Positions 1 to 5,487 of a stretch of DNA of 19,474 bases are shown here, piece by piece. The stretch lies in the NCBI GenBank assembly GCA_905214305.1, contig CAJMLK010000053.1:1-19474 (forward strand), given 5' to 3'. Made by a program: the position numbers and the translations under genes. Numbering within the stretch: position 1 is the stretch's first letter; every line of letters starts with the position of its first letter. The stretch is from an uncultured bacterium. Lineage in GTDB: Bacteria; Desulfobacterota; Desulfovibrionia; Desulfovibrionales; Desulfovibrionaceae. The notes under the pieces were generated by a model. The model saw nothing but the letters and a program-made list of their open reading frames with translations, searched no databases and was not told the origin of the DNA.

Positions 1-99
1 CCACATCGCATTGAGATTTTGGACTTTTTTCTTAACCCTTAGCCGGACAGCAATGGAAATATGTCTTTTCGTGAACAGAACGTCATCGGTATGTGTGAG

Positions 100-126
100 A
101 AAGGGCAGCCTTAAGCTGCCCCCTTT
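100..126 (-). terminator. Likely terminator of higBA
   Basis: A hairpin with a 7-bp perfect stem (GGGCAGC/GCTGCCC, loop of 5 nt), extendable by AAA/TTT, lies 15 bp past the higA stop codon. Read on the minus strand the stem is followed by TTTCTC, a short T-rich tail. Position and shape fit a factor-independent terminator of the toxin-antitoxin operon. Confidence 0.6.
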
Positions 127-140
127 GATTCCCTTAAAAA

Positions 141-446
141 CTACAACGCAGCGCTTGCCCGTTGCAACGCACTGTAAGGAACTATCCTTTCCATTTCCGT
201 GCGCTTCTGAGCATCCATCGAATCCGCTTCATACTGCGCTTGCAAGTTGACCCACAAATTGAGGTCAGTCTCAAAAAATTTTGCGAGGCGCAGGGCCGTG
301 TCTACAGAGATGCCCCGCTTCTCGTTAATAATCTCATGCACCCGTGAAGCGGGAATCCGCAACTCCAGCGCAAGAGTGGAGGCAGTAAGGCCAAGGGGGG
401 CCATATATTCTTCGCGTAATATTTCGCCGGGGTGGATAGCAATCAT
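141..446 (-). CDS. higA: HigA-type antitoxin (XRE helix-turn-helix)
   Basis: A 101-residue protein of the HigA/VapI antitoxin family. It opens with the family signature HPGEILREEYMAPLGLT (residues 5-21), followed by the helix-turn-helix (about residues 20-60: SASTLA-like recognition helix region, then RVHEIINEKRGIS, then DTALRLAKFFETDLNLWVNLQ). The antitoxin is expected to bind HigB and to repress the operon through the palindrome found upstream of higB. ATG at 446 has AGGAG seven bases upstream. It follows higB after a 53-bp gap, the toxin-first order typical of higBA. Cytoplasmic. The family call is secure; whether the pair is active cannot be read from sequence. Confidence 0.9.
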   Translation of the reverse strand: MIAIHPGEILREEYMAPLGLTASTLALELRIPASRVHEIINEKRGISVDTALRLAKFFETDLNLWVNLQAQYEADSMDAQKRTEMERIVPYSALQRASAAL

Positions 447-499
447 AAATATCTCCTAATCATGTGTGGTGTTAACTGATTCTGCCAGCAGTTTTGCCG

Positions 500-778
500 C
501 TAGTGATAATCCACCACTTCCACATCATATGCGTTTCCATCTTCCCATCGAAAGCAGATACGCCATTGCATGTTGATGGCTATGCTAAACTGGCCGTCCC
601 GATCTCCCCTCAGCTTTTCCAGCCTGTTACCTGAGGGGATACGCAGCGAATTGAGCTGACCTGTCGCATGTAAAATGCGCAGCATGCGTAAGCCCTTTCT
701 CTGTGCGGTATTCAGTGGCGGGAAATTGCCAGAGGTAAAAAATCCTTCCGTCTCTTCATTCTTGAAGCTCATAATCAT
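500..778 (-). CDS. higB: HigB-type toxin (RelE/ParE superfamily mRNA interferase)
   Basis: A 92-residue HigB toxin. The family pattern is clear: MIMSFKNEETEGFF at the N-terminus, KGLRMLRILHATGQLNSLRIP, then NRLEKLRGDRDGQFSIAIN and QWRICFRW, ending in DVEVVDYH. Family members cleave mRNA on the ribosome and are neutralised by HigA. The open frame extends upstream to 823, but homology begins at MIMSF; ATG at 778 has GAGGG about 10 bases upstream, and ATG at 772 is the alternative. The HigB-typical lysine/arginine and C-terminal aromatic/histidine residues are present, so it looks intact. First gene of the higBA operon. Confidence 0.88.
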   Translation of the reverse strand: MIMSFKNEETEGFFTSGNFPPLNTAQRKGLRMLRILHATGQLNSLRIPSGNRLEKLRGDRDGQFSIAINMQWRICFRWEDGNAYDVEVVDYH

Positions 779-830
779 CTGAAGCATACCCTCATGAATG
801 CCTCCAGCAAGCAGACTGAACACTTTTAAC

Positions 831-872
831 CGTATCCGTTGTGCGAATACGTTTTGCGTATTCGTTGGTCAA
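831..872 (-). promoter_or_regulatory. higBA promoter with palindromic operator
   Basis: On the minus strand, TTGACC (867-872) and TATTCG (844-849) are 17 bp apart and fit a sigma-70-type promoter about 65 bp before higB. The spacer holds a perfect inverted repeat CGAATACG-5 nt-CGTATTCG (844-864). A third, one-mismatch half-site CGGATACG sits five bases further (831-838), so three half-sites recur every 13 bp. HigA bound here would cover the -35/-10 region. The autorepression role is inferred from what is known of HigA proteins. Confidence 0.7.
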
Positions 873-1244
873 AGATGCACCCGATTCTGCCTGCTGTCAA
901 TATTGATAGGCGAGGAGAGAAGGTGGCCCCGGCTTTCCTCGTCCTTGCTCATGATTTATAAAGAATAGGTTATTAATCTTTTATCCAGCCAATCATGATT
1001 ACAGCAGCAGTACAGATGCTACCATGCATCCAGAGGATGTAATTGCCATCATTAACGTATCATGCCGAAATTTTGTCATAAGCTTTCATTGCGGCGCTCG
1101 ATTTATCTAAATACCCTTTAGTGGCGATTGCCGCCGCATAGCTCTTCGCTATCCTTCAAGCTGAAGGGTTGCCTGCAAGGTGCAGAGAGCAGTATCACGC
1201 ATGAAATCACGCATGAAGCTTGGGTACACCAAAAAGCAGGACAT
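873..1244. other. Gene-free A/T-rich stretch between higBA and tRNA-Ser
   Basis: No convincing gene is seen on either strand. The plus-strand frame 1128-1331 is a read-through of the tRNA gene (it ends in the well-known false peptide RVGFEPT). A short perfect tandem duplication lies at 1194-1217. Base composition is clearly more A/T-rich than the operons to the right, in keeping with accessory DNA next to a tRNA gene. Confidence 0.5.
1194..1217. repeat. Perfect tandem 12-bp duplication
   Basis: The 12-mer ATCACGCATGAA occurs twice in direct succession (1194-1205 and 1206-1217). No function is evident; it may be a replication slippage product. Confidence 0.8.
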
Positions 1245-1276
1245 AAAAAAGAGCTGGCTACTTTCGTAACCAGCTC
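1245..1276 (-). terminator. Terminator of tRNA-Ser
   Basis: A perfect 7-bp stem, GAGCTGG (1251-1257) with CCAGCTC (1270-1276), is followed on the minus strand by a run of six T (1245-1250). It starts 15 bp past the tRNA 3' end. A textbook factor-independent terminator. Confidence 0.85.
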
Positions 1277-1290
1277 AATTTATTTGCTTA

Positions 1291-1384
1291 TGGCGGAGAG
1301 GGTGGGATTCGAACCCACGTGCCCCGGTTAAGGGACAACTCGATTTCGAGTCGAGCGCGTTACGGCCAGCTTCGCTACCTCTCC
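1291..1384 (-). tRNA. tRNA-Ser, anticodon CGA
   Basis: The minus strand folds as a class II tRNA of 94 nt: acceptor stem GGAGAGG/CCTCTCC, discriminator G and encoded CCA (TGG at 1291-1293). The anticodon arm has stem CTCGA/TCGAG and loop CT-CGA-AA, giving anticodon CGA (reads UCG codons). The T-arm contains GGTTCGAATCC. The long variable arm (TTGTCCC...GGGGCAC region) is typical of tRNA-Ser. Serine tRNA genes are common integration sites, and the A/T-rich side with higBA lies beyond its 3' end. Confidence 0.96.
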
Positions 1385-1419
1385 GCAGGTCTGTGGCACA
1401 GGGCTGCGACCGAAGGCAG

Positions 1420-1448
1420 TGTATAGCGCATCTTGCCTTCAATGGCAA
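1420..1448 (-). promoter_or_regulatory. Promoter of tRNA-Ser
   Basis: Minus strand TTGCCA (1443-1448), 17-bp spacer, TATACA (1420-1425). Predicted start near 1412 would give a leader of roughly 28 nt before the tRNA. Confidence 0.65.
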
Positions 1449-1542
1449 TGGGCGCTGGCGGTTGCCGAGCAGTTTTTCGGCTTTCGGCTGCTCAGGAGAG
1501 TGCTGATTGCAGGAAGGACGGCAAAAGAGCCCCGCCCAGATA

Positions 1543-1562
1543 GCCGTTCGCCAGCGAACGGC
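1543..1562. repeat. Nine-bp perfect hairpin downstream of the TPR gene
   Basis: GCCGTTCGC and GCGAACGGC are separated by two bases. It lies 20 bp beyond the stop of the TPR gene on the minus strand, so it could end the proA-nadD-TPR transcript, but there is no T-run on either side. It could equally protect an mRNA 3' end. Confidence 0.6.
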
Positions 1563-1582
1563 GTGATCCAGCAGCGCAGCGA

Positions 1583-2401
1583 TTACCGCCGTTCCAGCGC
1601 AGCAATGACTTCCAGCGCGTCTGGTTGCCCCGGGTCTTCCTGAAGGGCGCGAAAGGCCATGTCTTCTGCAATTTGTCGTTTGCGCCAGACCAGATACAGC
1701 TTTGCCATCTTGCCGAACGTGGAAGCGTGCCCGCCAAAAGTGCGCAGCACTGCTTTATAGATATTTTCAGCTTTTTCGTATTCGTGCAGTTCCATCCATG
1801 CGGCTACAGCCCCGGTATAGGCGGCAGGTTCTCGCGGTTGAACGGTGATGGCTTCTTCATACATTTCCGCAGCTTCCTGATAAAGACCCGCTGCGGCGAA
1901 AATCTGGCCTGCCTGGATGCGTATGCCATCTTCCTGACTGAATTCTTCAACCACCCGTTTGAGAAAAGCCCGTCCTTTGGCAATTTGTCCTTCGCGCACA
2001 AACTGCAGTCCGGTCTCGATCAGGTGCTTTTTCCGTTCCATTCTCGCTGCAAGCTCCGCCTGCACGCAGTTTTCCGCCTCTTTTTGCAAAATCCGGCCAA
2101 GGCCGTCCAGCACTGTCGCCAGAGCCGCCTCTTTGCCCTGCTGAAAGGGAATGCCCCTGGGTTTGCCCGTGCGCTCCGGATCCAGCAGCGGCTGCATGGT
2201 CTGGTGCTGGACAAGTGAGGACAGAAATTCGCTGATCTGGATGTCCAGTTCGGCTCTGGCGGTACGCAGCATTCTGGTTTCGCTCATGCGCCGCAGGGCT
2301 TCGCTCATGGCAATCAGGGCGCGTTCCACTTCATCGCGGCGCAAATAGCCCACAGCACGGGCGATATTTTCGCGTATGTCCTTGGGGGCAGTCGTCAGCA
2401 T
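1583..2401 (-). CDS. Tetratricopeptide-repeat protein, function unknown
   Basis: A 272-residue soluble protein with no signal peptide. The N-terminal ~115 residues are helical and charged (ENIARAVGYLRRDEVERAL, then an arginine-rich stretch). From about residue 125 to the end there are several TPR-like helical pairs with the usual small/large pattern, for example AGLYQEAAEMYEEAITVQP and HEYEKAENIYKAVLRTFG, and a final FRALQEDPGQPDALEVIAAL. ATG at 2401 has AGGA six bases upstream; the start overlaps the nadD stop (ATGCTGA), indicating translational coupling. TPR domains are scaffolds for protein contacts; the partner cannot be told. It is the last gene of the proA-nadD cluster. Confidence 0.85.
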   Translation of the reverse strand: MLTTAPKDIRENIARAVGYLRRDEVERALIAMSEALRRMSETRMLRTARAELDIQISEFLSSLVQHQTMQPLLDPERTGKPRGIPFQQGKEAALATVLDGLGRILQKEAENCVQAELAARMERKKHLIETGLQFVREGQIAKGRAFLKRVVEEFSQEDGIRIQAGQIFAAAGLYQEAAEMYEEAITVQPREPAAYTGAVAAWMELHEYEKAENIYKAVLRTFGGHASTFGKMAKLYLVWRKRQIAEDMAFRALQEDPGQPDALEVIAALERR

Positions 2402-3135
2402 GGGCTTCCTGCCTGTTGCCAGTGGGTTCGTACGGTTTCTTCGCTTTCCCGCAGGATTTCAAACGCTGCCCGCGGCAGCAGAAAATCCACGCGCCGGTTT
2501 GCCAGCCACAAGGCGCGCAGGCGCGAAGCGCTCACATCCAGCCAGGGCAAGGGCAGAAAATGCGCCATGCCTCCGCCGGGCAAAGCCATGCAGGGGCCTT
2601 TGCCCACAAGCGGTTCACGCGGTTCAGCCTCGGGCCACAGGCGAGTGGCCGTGGCGGCCATGTCGCGGCCGTCCTGACCGTCGCGCGGCACAACAACGAA
2701 ATGACACAGGCCCGGCAATTCCAGTCCCCTGTGCCAGGTGGGCAGCAGGGCGAAGTCCGGACTGCCCAGAATGAAATAAAGTTCCGTATCCGGGGCAGCC
2801 TCGCGATAGGCAAGCAGGGTGTCCCAGGTGTAGGACGGCCCCTGACGCTGCCCTTCAAGCCTGTTGCAGCGCAGAAAGGGCAGGTCAGCGATGCTGGCCT
2901 CAAGCATCCGTGCGCGCAGGTCAAAGGGCAGCATTCCGGTCATGGCCTTGTGCGGCGGCACGGCGCAGGGAATCAGGTCCACGCCGTCCGTCAGGGACGA
3001 CAGAGCCTCGGCGGCTTCAATCGCCAGACGCAGATGCCCCACGTGGGGCGGATTGAAGCTGCCCCCCAGAATGGCCCGTCCCGCGCGCGGAGGCGCAGTG
3101 GCCGTCGAGGGCTGCAAGGTGCGCGGCGCGGTCAC
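2395..3135 (-). CDS. nadD: Nicotinate-nucleotide adenylyltransferase
   Basis: A 246-residue NadD, which adenylylates nicotinate mononucleotide to deamido-NAD in NAD synthesis. The nucleotidyltransferase signature GGSFNPPHVGH is at residues 24-34, the FILGSPDFALLPTW segment at 121-134 and the second nucleotide-binding motif SASRLRALW at 202-210. The start is GTG at 3135, sharing one base with the proA stop codon (TAGTG); about 20 extra residues precede the conserved core, and no later start is evident. The C-terminus overlaps the TPR gene. Cytoplasmic. Confidence 0.93.
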   Translation of the reverse strand: MTAPRTLQPSTATAPPRAGRAILGGSFNPPHVGHLRLAIEAAEALSSLTDGVDLIPCAVPPHKAMTGMLPFDLRARMLEASIADLPFLRCNRLEGQRQGPSYTWDTLLAYREAAPDTELYFILGSPDFALLPTWHRGLELPGLCHFVVVPRDGQDGRDMAATATRLWPEAEPREPLVGKGPCMALPGGGMAHFLPLPWLDVSASRLRALWLANRRVDFLLPRAAFEILRESEETVRTHWQQAGSPC

Positions 3136-4406
3136 TACTGCCGTACCTGCCCCTGTCCAAGCACCACGAATTTGGTCGTTGTCAGCTCTTCAACGCCCAT
3201 GGCTCCATAGGCATGCAGTTTGGACGTGGATATGCCGATTTCCGCCCCCAGACCGAGCTGCCCGCCGTCGTTGAAGCGGCTGGATGCATTGACCGCCACC
3301 ATTGAGGCATCAGCTTCGCGCAGAAAGCGCATGGCCTTGGCATAGTCGTTGGTGCAGATGATTTCTGTATGATTTGATCCGTAGCGGGCGATGTGATCCA
3401 GCGCCTCATCCATGTTGTTCACCACGCGGACGGCGAGCACAAGATCATGAAATTCCTGCCCCAGATCATCAGCCTGCTGAGGAACAACGCGGCCTTGAGC
3501 GGTTTTTTCCATAAGGGGCAGGGCATCGGCGTCAGCCCGAAATTCCACGCCCGCTGCGCCGAGTTTTTCCGCAACCAGCGGCAGAAAGCGCGGGGCGGCA
3601 TCCCTGTGCACCAGCAGGCATTCCAGCGCATTGCACACGCCGGGGCGCTGCACCTTGCCGTTGAAAACAATGTCCAGCGCGCGTTCAAAGTCGGCGTCCG
3701 GCTCAATGTAGGCGTGGCATACGCCCTTGAAATGCTTGAGCACGGGCATGGTGGCGGCTTCGGTAACCGCGCGCACAAGGCCCTCGCCGCCACGAGGGAT
3801 GATTACATCAATATACTGGTCGAGCTTGCACAGGGCGTTAACGGCCTCATGCCCCGGAACCGTCACAAGCTGCGCGGCCGAGGCGGGCAGCCCGGCCTGC
3901 ATCATGGCTTCCTGCAGGGCGTGAGCCAGAGCGGTATTGGAATGTATGGCCTCGCTGCCGCCACGCAGAATAACGGCATTTCCCGCCTTGATGCACAGGA
4001 TGGCCGCGTCAATGGTCACATTGGGGCGGGCCTCGTAAATCATGGCGATCACGCCAAGCGGTATGCGCATCTTGCCCACCAGCAGCCCGTTGGGGCGTTG
4101 CCACTGGCTCTCGGTCGCGCCCACAGGGTCGGGAAGATTGGCGACATGGGCGCAGGCAGCGCGCATTTCTTCCATAATGGCCCGGGTCAGCGTAAGGCGG
4201 TCCAGCCGTGCCGAATCCTGCCCGGCGGCCCGTGCCGCTTCGATATCGCGGGCGTTGGCGGCCAGAATTTCCGGTTCGCGCTGGTGCAGCATTTGCGCCA
4301 GACCCAGCAGGGCCTGATTTTTGGCTTCGGGCGTGGCCCTGGTCATGGCCCGCGCCGCTTCCTTTGCCTGCGCGCCAAGACGCGCCATTTCTTCAGCCGG
4401 CGTCAT
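3135..4406 (-). CDS. proA: Gamma-glutamyl phosphate reductase
   Basis: A 423-residue ProA, the NADPH-dependent enzyme that reduces gamma-glutamyl phosphate to glutamate semialdehyde in proline synthesis. The aldehyde-dehydrogenase-like fold is clear: YEARPNVT at 124-131, ILRGGSEA at 146-153, catalytic Cys230 in FKGVCHAYIE, NGKVQRPGVCNA at 249-260 and the C-terminal family signature SSRFNDGGQLGLGAEIG (375-391). Length is normal for the family. ATG at 4406 has AAGGAG five bases upstream. First gene of the proA-nadD-TPR cluster, divergent from the plus-strand genes that follow. Confidence 0.97.
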   Translation of the reverse strand: MTPAEEMARLGAQAKEAARAMTRATPEAKNQALLGLAQMLHQREPEILAANARDIEAARAAGQDSARLDRLTLTRAIMEEMRAACAHVANLPDPVGATESQWQRPNGLLVGKMRIPLGVIAMIYEARPNVTIDAAILCIKAGNAVILRGGSEAIHSNTALAHALQEAMMQAGLPASAAQLVTVPGHEAVNALCKLDQYIDVIIPRGGEGLVRAVTEAATMPVLKHFKGVCHAYIEPDADFERALDIVFNGKVQRPGVCNALECLLVHRDAAPRFLPLVAEKLGAAGVEFRADADALPLMEKTAQGRVVPQQADDLGQEFHDLVLAVRVVNNMDEALDHIARYGSNHTEIICTNDYAKAMRFLREADASMVAVNASSRFNDGGQLGLGAEIGISTSKLHAYGAMGVEELTTTKFVVLGQGQVRQ

Positions 4407-4469
4407 GCAAGCTCCTTGTGACAGCGGCCATGAGCGCGCTTTTGCGGCTCTGGCCGGGGGATATTTGTT

Positions 4470-4499
4470 TTGACAGAAGGGCGTTTTATGGCCTATGAA
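4470..4499 (+). promoter_or_regulatory. Possible promoter for the YfgM-like gene
   Basis: TTGACA (4470-4475) and TATGAA (4494-4499) are 18 bp apart. The -10 lies inside the small ORF at 4488, so if this promoter is the main one the small ORF is not translated from its transcript. The two interpretations compete. Confidence 0.5.
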
Positions 4500-4577
4500 G
4501 AAGACTTCCGTCCTGAGCCTGTCCCCATGTGCGCGCTCTGCAGCGCACGCCGGAAACGGCGGCGATCTCGCCCCTAA
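4488..4577 (+). CDS. Possible 29-residue ORF with CxxC and basic tail
   Basis: A 30-codon reading frame starting with ATG at 4488, preceded by AAGGG six bases upstream. The predicted peptide has an acidic start (MAYEEDFRPEPVP), a CALC motif (residues 15-18) and a strongly basic end (RRKRRRSRP). Its TAA stop overlaps the AAGGAG ribosome-binding site of the next gene, which starts 14 bp later, an arrangement typical of translational coupling. I do not recognise a family. Against it: short length, and a promoter-like -10 inside the frame. A real but usually unannotated small gene is possible. Confidence 0.4.
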   Translation: MAYEEDFRPEPVPMCALCSARRKRRRSRP

Positions 4578-4591
4578 GGAGTTTTTGATAC

Positions 4592-5359
4592 ATGAATCCG
4601 CAAAAGAATCAAGGCGCGGGCGACGCGCCCCTGTTGCGTGATCTGCAGGCCGAGGTAAGCCATGAAAGTGCGCCTCTTCTGCAATTCATGCTGCGCCATG
4701 CCGGGCTTATCGCAGGCGCGCTGGTGCTTTTTCTGCTGGTGCTCATAGGCGCCGGCATCTACAACTGGCATGGCGACTCGCGGGCCGAAGAAGCCCGTGA
4801 CGCTCTGGCGCGCGCCACCCTGCAGCACAGCGGAGCCGATCAGGTCAAGGCTCTAGCCCAGCTGGCAGAGACCGCGCCCGCGTCCAGCCGCTTTGCGGCC
4901 TACATGGCTCTGGCCCAGAGCGCCCTTGCCAACGGCGATTACGATGCTGCCGCTCAGGCGTACGGCAAGGCCGCCAGGAGCACTGACGGCGCTTTCGGCC
5001 TTTCTGCTGCGCTGGGTGAAGCCAGTGCTTTGCTCACGGCCGGAAAAAGCGCACAGGCCCTGACCCTGCTGCAAGGGCTGCAAAATGCCCTTCCCGGTGG
5101 AGCCAGCGCACCGCAGCTGCGCCAGATGCTGGCCGAAGCCGCCATTGCCGCCGGGCAGAAAGAACTGGCCGCCCGTACCTATCTGGCCTTGGCCCGTGAG
5201 ACGGACGGCGTGAACAGCAGCTATCTGCGCACCCGCGCGGCTGAGCTGGATCCCGCTCTGGCCGCCGCCGATGAAGCTGCCGCGTCGGCAGCACCGGCCA
5301 CAGAAGCCACGCCCAAGCCGGACGCCGCCGGACAAAAAGACACGCCGTCCAAGCCGTAG
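4592..5359 (+). CDS. Membrane-anchored TPR protein, YfgM-like
   Basis: A 255-residue protein with a cytoplasmic N-terminus, one transmembrane helix (about residues 37-57: AGLIAGALVLFLLVLIGAGIY) and a periplasmic helical repeat region. Repeats include FAAYMALAQSALANGDYDAAAQAYGKAA and LRQMLAEAAIAAGQKELAARTYLALA. The tail (from ~230) is Ala/Pro/Lys-rich and probably disordered. The layout matches the YfgM/TPR_21 family, which in Escherichia coli associates with SecYEG and periplasmic chaperones. That role is inferred. ATG at 4592 follows TAAGGAG. Ends before a strong hairpin at 5372. Confidence 0.8.
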   Translation: MNPQKNQGAGDAPLLRDLQAEVSHESAPLLQFMLRHAGLIAGALVLFLLVLIGAGIYNWHGDSRAEEARDALARATLQHSGADQVKALAQLAETAPASSRFAAYMALAQSALANGDYDAAAQAYGKAARSTDGAFGLSAALGEASALLTAGKSAQALTLLQGLQNALPGGASAPQLRQMLAEAAIAAGQKELAARTYLALARETDGVNSSYLRTRAAELDPALAAADEAAASAAPATEATPKPDAAGQKDTPSKP

Positions 5360-5371
5360 CAATTTCAGACG

Positions 5372-5404
5372 ACAACCCGCAAGATGCTCCGCACTGCGGG
5401 TTGT
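5372..5404 (+). terminator. Strong hairpin after the YfgM-like gene
   Basis: A perfect 10-bp stem ACAACCCGCA/TGCGGGTTGT with a 13-nt loop starts 12 bp past the stop codon. The tail is TGTGCAATAAAA, without a T-run, so termination may be incomplete. Confidence 0.55.
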
Positions 5405-5417
5405 TGTGCAATAAAAG

Positions 5418-5437
5418 GGTGCGCCACCGGGCGCACC
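5418..5437. repeat. Second hairpin, in the iorA leader
   Basis: A perfect 8-bp stem GGTGCGCC/GGCGCACC with a four-base loop, 13 bp after the previous hairpin and 50 bp before iorA. On the plus strand it is followed by TTGCATTATC, a poor tail; on the minus strand it is followed by CTTTTATT, a better one. It could stop antisense transcription or act as a leader structure for iorA. Confidence 0.6.
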
Positions 5438-5487
5438 TTGCATTATCAGTGCGGCCCGCGAGCCATGCGCCGGGGCCGGGAGGAAGC

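Noticed and set aside
909..935. GAGGAGAGAAGGTGG resembling the tRNA-Ser 3' end, possible att site
   Set aside because: The match to the tRNA end is short and gapped, not a direct repeat; no integrase is in the window.
1128..1331. 67-residue plus-strand frame ending in RVGFEPTCPG
   Set aside because: This ending is the classic mistranslation of a tRNA 3' half; it runs into tRNA-Ser on the opposite strand and has no ribosome-binding site.
3393..4421. 342-residue plus-strand open frame opposite proA
   Set aside because: Antisense shadow of proA with high His/Gly/Arg content and no motif.
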